The notes: a model not told the origin generated them from the sequence alone. A DNA stretch of 56,775 nt from an uncultured Agathobacter sp. (GCA_934365945.1 CAKRNE010000016.1:1-56775), one strand, 5' to 3'; numbered from the stretch's first letter, positions 42,527-52,642 are shown. Program-made: numbers and translations.

Positions 42527-42565
42527 TTACTCTTCCTTCTATCGTAAAACATGAAGGAAGAGTAA
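42527..42565. terminator. Convergent-gene terminator
   Basis: TTACTCTTCCTTC (42527-42539) with its exact complement at 42553-42565. On the minus strand TTTT follows the hairpin, so it clearly serves the HTH-AAA gene and perhaps also the peptidase operon. Confidence 0.8.
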
Positions 42566-42576
42566 TCATATGATTT

Positions 42577-44388
42577 TCACCTTCTCCTCACCACAGCACT
42601 TTTCCCTCTAAAAGCAATACCGATGCTTATAATTGAAGTCACACCATTATCGCGCAGTTCAGTGTCGTATTTCTTTGCTTCTATCTGTTGCAGGGCGCTG
42701 TCGGCTAATGCAGATAAATCTATATGTTCATCTTTAGTGTGTTTAAATTCAAAGATAAATCCGGGCATTCCCTTTGCCAAAGGCATAAGCTGAATATCAA
42801 ATCGACCAAGACCTGATTCGCGGTTGGAGCGTATCTTGTAGCGGTTTCCAAGTATGGCACAAAGACCAAGCATCATTCCGTGATAGAAGCCTTCATTAGC
42901 TCCATCAATAGAAGAGATGCTTTTTACCATAAAATCCTCCAAAAGAGACTGGAGTTTTTGTGTATCCTTGGAAAAGATAGCCTGACTGATAGATATGGCA
43001 AGGCTATTCTGGTTGGTGCGGTTTAGCACCTCCTTTTCGTAAACAAAAGTAATTTCTTTGTTTGGAATAGCAACATCACACATGAAATTTCCATCACTTT
43101 GCGGATAAATATTGGCAACCTTCAGGTATCCGGCTACCAGAAGAAAGCTGTATATACTATATGGATTATTCTGTACCTCGGGGTAGATGACACCTGTATC
43201 AATATAGGCTGCGATTTTCTCGCCACAGAGCAGCTTATAAAGGTCTTCGGTAATTTCAGGTGTAGCCGTCTTTATAATTTCTCCGATTATGTCATTGCTG
43301 CCGGTGGATTGCCAGAACGCTTTTGGAAAGCAGTTGTCAGAGATATAATTGATTACAGACCATGGATTAAAGATTTCTGTATTGCCAAAACGATATCCAT
43401 CGTACCATTCGCTAAGTTCATCATATTTATCGTCCTTTCCATAGTAGCGCAGCATGTCTTTTACTTCTTTTTCAGTAAAACCAAAATAAGAGCTGTAGCC
43501 ATCATCGAGAATAGAATAGGTTTTCAGATGGTTCATGCCACTGAAGATACTTTCCTTTGCTACACGCAGTATTCCTGTAAGAAAGCCAAAGGCAAGGTGT
43601 GGATTGTCCTTGAGTCCTCCTGAGAAAAAATTGCGCATGAAATTTACAATTTCCGGATAGAAATTGCATGTATGCTCCTGCTGGATGGGGGTGTCATATT
43701 CATCAATGATAATGATACATTCCCTTCCATAATGCTTATGAAGAAGTAATGATAAAAGCTGCAGACCCATCTGACAATCGACTTCATCCCCGCTGTCTCC
43801 GGCAAGAAGATGATATTGTTCTTTTTCGTAAGCGGTTAAAACAGAACTAGCCTCAAGCTCGTTATGTCGAATAAATTCAAGAGATATCAGCCTGCGAATT
43901 TTTTGAAAGGTTTCTTCCCATGTCATGCTTTTAACATCTTTGAAGGTCAAAAAAATGACAGGATACTGTCCTTGGTGTTTAGTGTAATAATCACCGCATT
44001 GCCATATCTGTTTGTCTTTGAAATAAACAGATGTATCCTCGTTTGTTTTTTCAAAAAATACGCGCAGCATATCCATATTCAGTGTTTTTCCAAAGCGTCT
44101 TGGACGTGTGAAAAGAGATACCATTGGCTTTTTATCCAGAAAATCTCGTATCATCAGAGTCTTATCTACATAATAATAGCCGGTGGTTGCAAGCTTAAAA
44201 TCAGATACGCCTATTGGCAGGGATTTATTTTTCGCGAAATGATTCGTGTGTATGGCTTCGTCAGGGATTAACCATTTGCGTCCTTCCTTTATTGCGCCGG
44301 GAAATTCGCCGTTTTTGCACATCTGCTGGATTCTTCGTACAGAAAATCCCATTGCTTTTGAAACATTTGAGCAAGATAAATATTCCAT
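42577..44388 (-). CDS. HTH - AAA-ATPase-like - PD-(D/E)XK nuclease-like protein
   Basis: A 603-residue protein of three parts. Residues 1-50 are an excisionase/MerR-type HTH (SCSNVSKAMGFSVRRIQQMCKNGEFP). Residues about 58-380 are an AAA-ATPase-like domain: LFTRPRRFGKTLNMDML is the P-loop with its preceding RR motif, and IIIIDEYDTPI is Walker B. Residues about 520-603 are a PD-(D/E)XK nuclease-like domain with GLGRFDIQLMP (Asp) and GFIFEFKHTKD (E-x-K). The AAA plus nuclease pair is a large family in gut anaerobes of unknown role; the DNA-binding fusion is a feature of some members. A promoter and inverted repeats upstream suggest autoregulation. Monocistronic. Confidence 0.88.
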   Translation of the reverse strand: MEYLSCSNVSKAMGFSVRRIQQMCKNGEFPGAIKEGRKWLIPDEAIHTNHFAKNKSLPIGVSDFKLATTGYYYVDKTLMIRDFLDKKPMVSLFTRPRRFGKTLNMDMLRVFFEKTNEDTSVYFKDKQIWQCGDYYTKHQGQYPVIFLTFKDVKSMTWEETFQKIRRLISLEFIRHNELEASSVLTAYEKEQYHLLAGDSGDEVDCQMGLQLLSLLLHKHYGRECIIIIDEYDTPIQQEHTCNFYPEIVNFMRNFFSGGLKDNPHLAFGFLTGILRVAKESIFSGMNHLKTYSILDDGYSSYFGFTEKEVKDMLRYYGKDDKYDELSEWYDGYRFGNTEIFNPWSVINYISDNCFPKAFWQSTGSNDIIGEIIKTATPEITEDLYKLLCGEKIAAYIDTGVIYPEVQNNPYSIYSFLLVAGYLKVANIYPQSDGNFMCDVAIPNKEITFVYEKEVLNRTNQNSLAISISQAIFSKDTQKLQSLLEDFMVKSISSIDGANEGFYHGMMLGLCAILGNRYKIRSNRESGLGRFDIQLMPLAKGMPGFIFEFKHTKDEHIDLSALADSALQQIEAKKYDTELRDNGVTSIISIGIAFRGKSAVVRRR

Positions 44389-44432
44389 GTGGCACCTCCG
44401 TATTGTAAACTGAATAGTAATAATCTGATTAT

Positions 44433-44461
44433 ATTATATGTCGTTATGCGAAATAGAACAA
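44433..44461 (-). promoter_or_regulatory. Promoter for the HTH-AAA-nuclease gene
   Basis: On the minus strand TTGTTC (44461-44456), 17 bases, TATAAT (44438-44433), about 45 bases before the start codon. Confidence 0.65.
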
Positions 44462-44488
44462 CTGTGATTTTACATAGATTTCGCATAA
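44444..44488. promoter_or_regulatory. Inverted repeat over the promoter of the HTH-AAA-nuclease gene
   Basis: TTATGCGAAAT (44444-44454) and ATTTCGCATAA (44478-44488), perfect 11-base arms 23 bases apart. Further partial copies are TTCGCAT at about 44502 and ATTTCGC at about 44510. They are likely operator sites, possibly for the gene's own HTH domain. Confidence 0.6.
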
Positions 44489-44576
44489 TAATGTAGGAGC
44501 TTCGCATGGATTTCGCTTGTAAACGAAATTCATGTTATTTATTAGATGTTATCCGGTGTTTTCATTGGTTATCCTA

Positions 44577-44605
44577 TTGCATATATAGGTTTAGCTATAT
44601 ATAAT
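44577..44605 (+). promoter_or_regulatory. Promoter for the ABC exporter gene
   Basis: TTGCAT (44577-44582), 17 bases, TATAAT (44600-44605). Its location rules out the in-frame ATG at 44604 as a start and supports 44658. Confidence 0.7.
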
Positions 44606-44657
44606 GATGTACGTTGAGAAACAAATTGCTTCCCAAAGATTATTTCAGGAGAACACC

Positions 44658-46385
44658 ATGCAAACATTAAAGAAATTCATCAAATACTATAAACCCTACA
44701 AAGCAGTCTTTTTCATAGACCTGCTTTGTGCAACAATAATCAGCGCCATAGATCTGGCGTTTCCGCAGCTGCTTCGCACACTGACCAAAACACTTTTTGC
44801 AGGAGCACCGGAAAAAATTATTTCTGCGCTGATTCCTATTACAATAGGACTTTTAGTGGCATATATCATACAGACTGCGTGCAGGTATTATGTGACCTAT
44901 GCGGGGCATATGATGGGCGCGAGGATGGAGCGTGATATGAGAAAGGAGCTTTTCGACCAATATGAAAAGCTTTCTTTTTCGTATTATGATCAGAATAATT
45001 CCGGCCAGATGATGAGCAAGCTCGTATCCGATTTGTTTGATATATCGGAGCTTGCGCACCACGGACCGGAGAATCTGTTTATCTCACTTATAAAGATAAT
45101 CGGTTCATTCATTTTTCTGTTTATCATAAACCGTATGCTTGCGGTTCCTATGCTTATTCTTGTGGTGCTTATGCTTGTGTTTTCATATGGACAGAATAAG
45201 AAAATGCAGGAAACCTTTATGGATAACAGGCGAAAAATCGGTGATATAAATTCGAGTCTTCAGGATACTCTGGCCGGAATAAGGGTGGTGCAGTCCTTTG
45301 CCAATGAGCGCATTGAACAGGAAAAATTTAACAGAAGCAATGAGAATTTCCTGATTTCAAAGGATGCAAATTACAGATGTATGGGAAGCTTTATGAGCGG
45401 AAATGCATTTTTCCAGGGGATGATGTATCTTGTTACATTGGTATTCGGCGGTTTTCTGATAGCGCATGGCAGGATGGAGGTATCGGACCTTGCAATGTAT
45501 GCGCTGTATATCGGTATATTTATCAGTCCTATCCAGATACTTGTGGAGCTGACTGAGATGATGCAGAAGGGGCTTTCGGGCTTCAGGAGATTCTTAGAGG
45601 TGGTGGAAACAGAGCCGGAGATAGTCGATGCTTCTGATGCAAAATCGCTCAAAAATGTAAAGGGAAATGTCTGCTATGAGGATGTTTCGTTCCACTATAG
45701 CGATGATGATACACCGGTGCTTTCACACGTATCCTTTGAAATACCGGCAGGAAAATCAATTGCGCTGGTTGGTCCGTCAGGAAGTGGAAAGACAACAATC
45801 TGCTCACTGCTTCCGAGATTTTATGACGTAACGGATGGCAGGGTCACAATAGATGGAAATGATGTCAGAAAGCTCACGCTTGAGAGCCTGCGCTCGCAGA
45901 TTGGGCTGGTTTCGCAGGATGTTTATCTGTTTGGTGGAAGCATAAAGGACAACATAGCCTATGGAAAGCCGGATGCGACGATGGATGAGATTGTAGATGC
46001 GGCAAAAAAAGCGAATATCCACGATTTTATCATGGAGCTGCCGGATAAATACGATACGTTTGTCGGCGAGAGAGGCACCAGATTGTCCGGAGGTCAGAAG
46101 CAGAGGATTTCCATTGCGAGGGTGTTCCTTAAAAATCCACCGGTGCTCATACTTGATGAGGCAACCAGTGCTCTTGACAATGAGAGCGAGCGCTTTATCC
46201 AGAAAAGCCTGGAGGAGCTGGCAAAGGACAGAACGACTATCACAATCGCCCACAGGCTTTCGACAATCAGAAATGCGGATGAAATTCTCGTGGTAGCTGA
46301 TTGCGGCATCGCTGAGAGAGGCACACATGAGGAGCTTTTGGCACGGGACGGAATATATGCGCGCTATTATGATATGAGCAGGTAG
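44658..46385 (+). CDS. ABC exporter, fused membrane and ATPase domains
   Basis: The start at 44658 follows CAGGAGA. The 575-residue half-transporter has a six-helix exporter domain (about 1-310; TM1 AVFFIDLLCATIISAIDLAFP, coupling segment YDQNNSGQMMSKL). The nucleotide-binding domain follows with Walker A GPSGSGKTT, Q-loop LVSQDVYLF, signature LSGGQKQR, Walker B VLILDEATSALDNES and H-loop ITIAHRLST. It forms a homodimer or a heterodimer with an unseen partner and exports lipids, peptides or drugs. A TetR regulator gene lies downstream, 186 bases away, behind an operator-like palindrome. Confidence 0.93.
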   Translation: MQTLKKFIKYYKPYKAVFFIDLLCATIISAIDLAFPQLLRTLTKTLFAGAPEKIISALIPITIGLLVAYIIQTACRYYVTYAGHMMGARMERDMRKELFDQYEKLSFSYYDQNNSGQMMSKLVSDLFDISELAHHGPENLFISLIKIIGSFIFLFIINRMLAVPMLILVVLMLVFSYGQNKKMQETFMDNRRKIGDINSSLQDTLAGIRVVQSFANERIEQEKFNRSNENFLISKDANYRCMGSFMSGNAFFQGMMYLVTLVFGGFLIAHGRMEVSDLAMYALYIGIFISPIQILVELTEMMQKGLSGFRRFLEVVETEPEIVDASDAKSLKNVKGNVCYEDVSFHYSDDDTPVLSHVSFEIPAGKSIALVGPSGSGKTTICSLLPRFYDVTDGRVTIDGNDVRKLTLESLRSQIGLVSQDVYLFGGSIKDNIAYGKPDATMDEIVDAAKKANIHDFIMELPDKYDTFVGERGTRLSGGQKQRISIARVFLKNPPVLILDEATSALDNESERFIQKSLEELAKDRTTITIAHRLSTIRNADEILVVADCGIAERGTHEELLARDGIYARYYDMSR

Positions 46386-46463
46386 ATAATTGATAATTTA
46401 GCAGCTTTAGCAATTTTGTATCATGTAAGAGCGATGGAGCTTTTAGCGAGCCAAAATAACTAA

Positions 46464-46492
46464 TTGACAAATCCCAAAATATAGAGTAACAT
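46464..46492 (+). promoter_or_regulatory. Promoter for the TetR gene, overlapped by a palindrome
   Basis: TTGACA (46464-46469), 17 bases, TAACAT (46487-46492). The -10 lies inside the inverted repeat at 46486-46526. Confidence 0.5.
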
Positions 46493-46532
46493 AACAGTGT
46501 TATCTAAGATAACGCTGTTATGTTACTTTTTT
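46486..46532. promoter_or_regulatory. Tandem operator-like palindromes that also form a terminator hairpin
   Basis: Arms 46486-46505 and 46507-46526 are complementary at 20 of 20 positions with one G-U pair, then T6. Each arm is itself a palindrome, ATAACA-G-TGTTAT and ATAAC-GCT-GTTAT, a TetR-operator pattern. It can therefore be a double TetR operator, the terminator of the ABC exporter gene, or both. Confidence 0.65.
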
Positions 46533-46571
46533 AAGTACAAATTCAAGCAGGACATCAGGGGGACATACACC

Positions 46572-47201
46572 ATGGCGGCATCGGATAAAATGCACAGCAG
46601 TGAGACAAAAAAGCAGCTTATAAGCTGTGCAAAGACAGAGTTTACAGAGAAGGGATTTTCCGGTGCATCACTGCGAAGCATATGCAAAAGAGCCGGTGTT
46701 ACAACAGGCGCACTATATTTTTTCTTTAAGGATAAGGATGAATTGTTTTGTGAGGTAGTTGGAGAGCTGCTTGAGCATCTGAATGCGATGATAAAAGAGC
46801 ATCATGCGTTTGAGCTTAAGGAATCACAGCCGGCAGTTGGAGATTTTCATGACACCACAAGTGATTATGAGGCTATGAGGCTTATAGTTCATGAGCTTTA
46901 TCAGAACAGAGAAGAGACATTGCTGCTGCTTGCAGGGGCGCAGGGCTCTACGATGGAGCATGTGACGGACAGGATAGTTGACATGATGGATGAACACAAT
47001 GCCATTTTATGTGAGGCGATGTGCAGGGCAAACGGAGTGGCAATGGTTGATAAAAAGGTAGTGCACTGGATGTCGCATTCGCAGATTGATATGTTTATTT
47101 TTATGGTGACGCATATTGATAATGAAAAGGAAGCACTGGATTTTGCAGAAAAAGGAATGAAGTATCTGCTTGCAGGCTGGTATGCTATAGTAAAATCATA
47201 G
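46572..47201 (+). CDS. TetR-family transcriptional regulator
   Basis: The start at 46572 (MAASDKMHSSETK) follows AGGGGGA with a 9-base spacing; the in-frame ATG at 46497 lies within the palindrome and has none. The 209-residue product has the TetR HTH at about 13-60, FTEKGFSGASLRSICKRAGVTTGALYFFFKDKDEL (core RAGVTTGALYFFFKDK), and a normal-length helical ligand domain. It probably represses itself and the ABC exporter upstream, or the MacB/FtsX system downstream, in response to a drug-like compound; inference from position. Confidence 0.92.
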   Translation: MAASDKMHSSETKKQLISCAKTEFTEKGFSGASLRSICKRAGVTTGALYFFFKDKDELFCEVVGELLEHLNAMIKEHHAFELKESQPAVGDFHDTTSDYEAMRLIVHELYQNREETLLLLAGAQGSTMEHVTDRIVDMMDEHNAILCEAMCRANGVAMVDKKVVHWMSHSQIDMFIFMVTHIDNEKEALDFAEKGMKYLLAGWYAIVKS

Positions 47202-47297
47202 CCTGTGGGTAATTTGATAGACAAGGTCTTTCGCACGTATGACAAAAGGCGGGAGACCTAAAAAAATCCGGTGTGGTTAGATAAAACTAATAAAGAT

Positions 47298-47530
47298 GAT
47301 ATACATATAATTTGAGTAGCACATATATAACACAAGTAATGCACGTATAATTCAATTCATACAGAGAAAATCTCATAACACATAGTGAATCGCGCAATAC
47401 AGGTATAATTAGGCAAACATAGTGAATTAGGTAATACATACTGAATCAGGTAATACATACTGAACCAGGCAACACAGATATGATCATGTAATACAGATAT
47501 AATCAGGCAACGTAATTATAATCAAATAGG
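47298..47530. repeat. Degenerate tandem repeat block of about 19-21-base units
   Basis: Between TetR and the ABC genes about 230 bases consist of drifted units of the type TGAATCAGGTAATACATAC. The clearest copies start at about 47386, 47424, 47442, 47461 and 47481. Several units carry TATAAT-like sequence. No gene is visible in 47202-47602. Confidence 0.75.
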
Positions 47531-47602
47531 TTAATATCTTCCCCAATATATCAAAGGGAAGCTTTAATAATAAACAACAAATGTTGAAAGAGAGGATATC
47601 AT

Positions 47603-48319
47603 ATGTCAGAAGAAGAGAGAAAATTCTTAGAAATAGTGGATTTGAAAAAGGGCTTCGGAAGCGGCGAGACGCGCCAGGAGGTGCTGCGCGGCATGAATTT
47701 TTCCGTGGCAAAGGGTGAGTTCTGTGTGCTGCTCGGACCGTCGGGCTCCGGAAAATCCACACTGCTCAATATCATCGGAGGCATAGACAGCGCCGATTCG
47801 GGATATATCAGCATAAATGGTGACAAGCTGAAGGATATGAGCGAGAAAAAGCTCACACAGTACCGCAGAAAGCACCTGGGATACGTATTTCAGATGTACA
47901 ACCTGATAGCCAATCTGAATGTAAAGGAAAATATAGAGGTGGGTGCATATCTGTCAGACAACGCATTGGATATCGATGAGCTGCTTCACACGCTGGGGCT
48001 TTACGAGCACCGCTACAAGCTTCCAAACCAGCTATCTGGCGGACAGCAGCAGCGCGTGTCAATAGGGCGTGCAATCGTGAAAAACCCTGATATACTGCTA
48101 TGTGACGAGCCGACAGGAGCACTTGACTACAACACCTCAAAGGAGATTTTGAAGCTCATAGAGGATGTCAACAAAAAGTACGGAAACACCATAATCATGG
48201 TTACACACAATGAGGCCATCAAAAACATGGCAGACCACGTGATAAAGCTCAGAGACGGAGCCGTGCGTCACAACGATATCAATACAAATAAGGTTTCGGC
48301 CGAAGAGCTTGAGTGGTAA
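47603..48319 (+). CDS. ABC transporter ATPase, MacB/LolD type
   Basis: A 238-residue ATPase: Walker [13 protein letters not shown] (about residue 47), Q-loop YVFQMYNLI, signature [14 protein letters not shown], Walker [21 protein letters not shown] and H-loop MVTHNEAI. The GALD sequence after DEPT is characteristic of the MacB/LolD/BceA group. It works with the FtsX-like permease that begins 14 bases later. Such systems export peptides or act in antimicrobial-peptide resistance by mechanotransmission. GAAAGAGAGG lies upstream of the start. No two-component system is adjacent, unlike BceRS modules. Confidence 0.94.
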   Translation: MSEEERKFLEIVDLKKGFGSGETRQEVLRGMNFSVAKGEFCVLLGPSGSGKSTLLNIIGGIDSADSGYISINGDKLKDMSEKKLTQYRRKHLGYVFQMYNLIANLNVKENIEVGAYLSDNALDIDELLHTLGLYEHRYKLPNQLSGGQQQRVSIGRAIVKNPDILLCDEPTGALDYNTSKEILKLIEDVNKKYGNTIIMVTHNEAIKNMADHVIKLRDGAVRHNDINTNKVSAEELEW

Positions 48320-48333
48320 GGAGGATTTGACCT

Positions 48334-50703
48334 ATGAGCAGGAAAAAGATAAAAAATCCTCTGATAAAGCGTATACCAAAGGAAATTATCGGTGACTGGA
48401 AGAAATACCTCGTAGTATTTCTTTTCCTTGTGCTGACAATCGGCTTTGTATCGGGAATGTATGTGGCAAACGACAGTATGCTCACATCTGCGGATGAGGG
48501 AGTAAGTAAATACAAGCAGGAGGATGGACATTTTGAGCTTAAGGATAAGGCTGACAGCGAGCTCGTTAAGGCTATCGAGTCAGGCGAGGTAAAAACAGCC
48601 GGCGATGAAAAAGACAGCGATAGCAGCAAAACTCCGGTCACACTCTACGAGAATTTCTATCGCAATGAGACTGAGGACTACAACGCAGACGGCAAAAAGG
48701 ACGGAACCATCCGTGTATACACAAAGACCGAGGATATCAACCTCGCATGTCTCATTGAGGGCTCTTTTCCACAAAATGAGAACGAAATCGCCGTGGACAG
48801 AATGCATGCAGACAACGTGGGCATGAAGGTCGGTGACACAATAAAGGTCAGCGGAAAAGAATTCAAAGTATCGGGCCTTATCGCATATGTCAATTACTCC
48901 ACACTGCATGAAAAGAAGACAGATATGATGTTTGATGCGATAAAGTTTGACGTGGCAATGGTGACAAAGGAGGGCTTTGAGCGCCTTAACAAGAGCATTC
49001 ACTATACATATGCATGGAAATACGGGGATGAGCCGGCGGATGACATAGAGCAGAAGGAAAAATCAGACGATTTTCTGGAGGCAATGGTGTCACAGGTGAT
49101 GGCAGCAGGCAATGAGGTGGAGGACTACACACCGCGCTACTCAAATCCGGCAATCAATTTTGCCACGGACGATATGGGCTCAGACAAGGCCATGGGAGGC
49201 GTGCTTTTAGACATTCTTATCGTGATAATCGCATTCATTTTTGCAGTGACCATCAGCAATACGATAGCAAATGAGTCATCAGCGATAGGCACGCTTCGCG
49301 CGTCGGGCTACACAAAGGGCGAGCTGGTGCGACACTACCTTTCAATGCCTGTAATTGTGACATTTCTGGCAGCGGTAGTGGGAAACATACTGGGCTATAC
49401 GGTATTCAAGGATGTGGTAGTCGGCATGTATTACAACAGCTACAGCCTGCCGACATATCATACCATCTGGAATCCGAGCGCATTTGTAAAAACGACACTT
49501 GCTCCGGTAATCATAATGCTGGTTGTAAATCTTATCGTGATAATCCGCATGATGCAGCACACCCCGCTTCAGTTCCTGCGTCATGACCTTAAGAAAACAA
49601 AGCGCAAAAAGGCAATGCGCCTTCCTAAATGGAGTTTCATGAGCCGTTTCAGACTGCGAATCATGTTCCAGAATGTGGCAAACTATCTGATACTTTTTGT
49701 GGGAATATTTTTCATCATGGTAATGCTTGCGATGGCAGTCGGCATGCCGGATACACTTGATTATTACAAGAAAAATACACACAGCATGATGTTTGCAAAA
49801 TACCAGTACGTGCTCAAATCATACGTAGATGCAGACGGAAACGTGCTTGAAACTGACAACAGTGACGCAGAGAAATTTGACATGACATCGCTTCTAAGGA
49901 GGACAGATGAGTTTGACGAGGAGGTGTCTGTCTACGGAGTGGAAACAGACAGCGCATACGTAAAGCTCAAGGGTCTGGATTCACTTAAGGATAACGAGGT
50001 GTACATATCAGATTCATTTGCGGATAAATATGGTATAAAACCGGGCGACACAATAAAGCTCGATGCACAGTACGAGAAAAAAACGTACAAATTCAAGGTG
50101 AAGGGAACCTACGATAAATCCCAGAGCATCGCGGTATTTATGCCGATAGAGCATTTCGCGGATACCTTTGATTTTGCTGATGGCAGATTCAGCGGATTTT
50201 TGTCAGACACAAGGATAAAGGATATCGATGAGAGCAATATCGCAACAACAATCACGATACGCGACATCACCAAAATGGCAGACCAGCTCGATCACTCCAT
50301 GGGCTCGTATATGCAGTACTTCCAGGTGCTTTGCATACTGCTCTCGGCCGTTATGATATATCTGCTCACGAAGCTCATCATTGAGAAAAATGAGACAGCT
50401 ATATCGATGACCAAGATTTTAGGCTACGACAACAGAGAAATAGCAAGCCTATATTTGGTGTCAACGTCCATCGTGGTAGTTATTTCAGATATTATCAGCG
50501 TAGTGCTTGGCGCAAAGGTGATGGACATTGTATGGCGTATAATGCTGCAAACCTTCAGCGGCTGGTTTTCATTCCATATGACACCTGTCGGCTATGTAAA
50601 GATGTTTGTATTCGTGCTCATCGGATACCTGATAGTGACGGTATTTGATTTCAGGAGAATAAAGAGGATTCCGATGGACATGGCACTAAAGAATGTGGAG
50701 TAG
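48334..50703 (+). CDS. FtsX-like ABC permease, MacB-type
   Basis: A 789-residue permease. TM1 at about 25-45 (YLVVFLFLVLTIGFVSGMYV) is followed by a large extracytoplasmic domain to about residue 285, where SGLIAYVNYST marks a MacB-core segment. A three-helix FtsX domain runs about 288-410 (LLDILIVIIAFIFAVTISNTIANESSAIGTLRASGY; core IGTLRASGYTKGEL). A second TM (about 450), another extracytoplasmic domain and a second FtsX domain (about 660-785, ISMTKILGYDNREI) follow. The duplicated layout is that of Gram-positive 8-10-helix permeases. Partner of the ATPase upstream; GTAAGGAGG precedes the start. Confidence 0.92.
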   Translation: MSRKKIKNPLIKRIPKEIIGDWKKYLVVFLFLVLTIGFVSGMYVANDSMLTSADEGVSKYKQEDGHFELKDKADSELVKAIESGEVKTAGDEKDSDSSKTPVTLYENFYRNETEDYNADGKKDGTIRVYTKTEDINLACLIEGSFPQNENEIAVDRMHADNVGMKVGDTIKVSGKEFKVSGLIAYVNYSTLHEKKTDMMFDAIKFDVAMVTKEGFERLNKSIHYTYAWKYGDEPADDIEQKEKSDDFLEAMVSQVMAAGNEVEDYTPRYSNPAINFATDDMGSDKAMGGVLLDILIVIIAFIFAVTISNTIANESSAIGTLRASGYTKGELVRHYLSMPVIVTFLAAVVGNILGYTVFKDVVVGMYYNSYSLPTYHTIWNPSAFVKTTLAPVIIMLVVNLIVIIRMMQHTPLQFLRHDLKKTKRKKAMRLPKWSFMSRFRLRIMFQNVANYLILFVGIFFIMVMLAMAVGMPDTLDYYKKNTHSMMFAKYQYVLKSYVDADGNVLETDNSDAEKFDMTSLLRRTDEFDEEVSVYGVETDSAYVKLKGLDSLKDNEVYISDSFADKYGIKPGDTIKLDAQYEKKTYKFKVKGTYDKSQSIAVFMPIEHFADTFDFADGRFSGFLSDTRIKDIDESNIATTITIRDITKMADQLDHSMGSYMQYFQVLCILLSAVMIYLLTKLIIEKNETAISMTKILGYDNREIASLYLVSTSIVVVISDIISVVLGAKVMDIVWRIMLQTFSGWFSFHMTPVGYVKMFVFVLIGYLIVTVFDFRRIKRIPMDMALKNVE

Positions 50704-50881
50704 ATAGTATAACTGTTTATAATTGAACATTAACCCTATTTGTGCGATAAATTAATCAAAGACAAAATGTATATGATTTTTTTATTTGCTGATAAACTAT
50801 TGTATAATTTCACCAAAAATGGTAATATGGTCTTACAATTTTAAGCTAAGGGAGTAGCAATAAGATAGGAGAGATGGTCAT

Positions 50882-52570
50882 ATGGAACAGGGTAAAACTA
50901 AAAAAAGAGGCACATTTGCAGCCAAAATCATAGTAATGGTGATTTTATCGGTTGTTATTTCAAATGTGATTTGTATGGTATTTATTCTTGAAAGTTCCAA
51001 AAAACAAATTACAGACAGTGTCAAGCATACCATGGTAGATGTTGTTAATACAACATCAAAAATCATGGAGAATGAGATTAGTAATTCAGGTGCTGATGAT
51101 CTGGATTACGATGGTTATGCCAATAACCTTTCAGATGTAAAGCTTGAAGGCATGGACAGCGCATACATGTATGTGGTTCAAAATGATGGCACAATGCTTT
51201 ATCATCCTACAAAGGAAAAGGTTGGACAGCCTGTTGAGAATGCTGTAATTAAAGGTGTTGTAAATCAGCTTAAGGATGGCAAAAAACCGGGCACAACTGT
51301 TGTAGAATATGATTTCAATGGAACAACAAAGTATTCGGCATACACGATTTTGAACAATGAAAATATACTTGTGCTTACAGCAGATGAGTCTGAGGCGCTT
51401 TCCGGAATCACTACTGTGACAGGAGCTGCCGTTGGAATCAGTGCTATTGTTGTGCTTATTGCAATTATTATCTCATTCATAATGGGACGCAGGCTTATGA
51501 GGCCGCTCGTAAAGGTCAGTGCAATAATTGAGGATGTTGCCAATGGTAATATTGAGGCAGATTTCAGTGTGGTCAAGGAGTCAAATGATGAGATAGGCCT
51601 GATTATAGAAAAGATGAAGGAGCTCACACAATCGATTGGAAGTATAGTCGGAAGGATAAGAAATTCCAGTGATACGATGTCATCAAACAGCTATGAGCTA
51701 AATGACACCAGCAGTCAGACACTTGCTGCAAATAACGAGATATCCAAGGCAGTCGAGGATGTTGCAGAGGGCTCTACAGGCATGGCAGCATCTATTTCCA
51801 AGATTAATGAGAATCTTGTAGAGATGAGCAATGAGACAAAGGACATAAATGTCTCTGTTGATGAAATCAAAAACCAGACGGCAGCAGTGCAGGATAGCAG
51901 TAAAATCATGAATGACAAGATTAAATCCATGCAGGATAGCAGCCACAAGATGGATGATGGTATTTCAGCAATTTCAAAGCGCATAGAAACCGTAAACAAG
52001 ACAGTTGACAAGGTGAGCAATATTGTCTCTGTTATTGAGGAAATATCAGGAGAAACCAATCTTTTGTCACTCAATGCATCCATAGAAGCAGCCAGAGCAG
52101 GCGATGCAGGAAAAGGCTTCGCAGTGGTGGCACAGGAGATTCGAGTGCTCTCAGACAATACCAATACGGAGCTTGAGAATATCAAGCAGATAATCTCATC
52201 ACTGGTTGAAGAATGCAGGTATTGCGTACAGGCATCAAGCATCATCGTCGAGGACAATGCCAAGCAGAAGGAAGAGATTAAGGCAGTGCTCGATGAATTC
52301 AGCGAACTTGATGAGCAGATTCAAAAGACAGCAGAAAAAGCTGATGAAATCGAAGAGCTTGTCACTGCAATGGTTGAGCTGAATGATGATATCACTAAGA
52401 GCAGCAACAGCCTGACAGATGTCAGCGCAGCAAATGCCGCAGCAACCGAAGAGATGAATGCCAATATCGAGGAGCTCAATGCGATGATGCACGGAGTTTC
52501 TGAAATGGCAGGACACATGAATGCAGAGTCTGATGGCTTGAAGGAGGCATTATCGTTCTTTCATAATTAA
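50882..52570 (+). CDS. Methyl-accepting chemotaxis protein with double or single Cache-like sensor
   Basis: A 562-residue chemoreceptor. TM1 spans about residues 16-35 ([19 protein letters not shown]). An extracytoplasmic domain of about 140 residues has [23 protein letters not shown], whose YHPTKEKVG is a dCache hallmark. TM2 lies at about 180-202, then HAMP ([15 protein letters not shown]) and the signalling domain with tip [27 protein letters not shown]. dCache receptors often bind amino acids or organic acids. TAGGAGAG precedes the ATG by 9 bases. It is monocistronic with a terminator. Confidence 0.93.
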   Translation: MEQGKTKKRGTFAAKIIVMVILSVVISNVICMVFILESSKKQITDSVKHTMVDVVNTTSKIMENEISNSGADDLDYDGYANNLSDVKLEGMDSAYMYVVQNDGTMLYHPTKEKVGQPVENAVIKGVVNQLKDGKKPGTTVVEYDFNGTTKYSAYTILNNENILVLTADESEALSGITTVTGAAVGISAIVVLIAIIISFIMGRRLMRPLVKVSAIIEDVANGNIEADFSVVKESNDEIGLIIEKMKELTQSIGSIVGRIRNSSDTMSSNSYELNDTSSQTLAANNEISKAVEDVAEGSTGMAASISKINENLVEMSNETKDINVSVDEIKNQTAAVQDSSKIMNDKIKSMQDSSHKMDDGISAISKRIETVNKTVDKVSNIVSVIEEISGETNLLSLNASIEAARAGDAGKGFAVVAQEIRVLSDNTNTELENIKQIISSLVEECRYCVQASSIIVEDNAKQKEEIKAVLDEFSELDEQIQKTAEKADEIEELVTAMVELNDDITKSSNSLTDVSAANAAATEEMNANIEELNAMMHGVSEMAGHMNAESDGLKEALSFFHN

Positions 52571-52601
52571 TTGTAAGTATTCATAAATGAAGTCTAAACG
52601 T

Positions 52602-52642
52602 AAATCAGCCACAAAAGCAGTAAAATGCTTTGTGGCTGATTT
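52602..52642 (+). terminator. Terminator after the chemoreceptor gene
   Basis: AAATCAGCCACAAAAGCA (52602-52619) with TGCTTTGTGGCTGATTT (52626-52642), one bulged base; only a short T-tract. Confidence 0.75.

Noticed and set aside
50787..50810. Sigma-D (flagellar) promoter before the third chemoreceptor
   Set aside because: GCTGATAA resembles a sigma-D -10, but no TAAA lies at the required distance.
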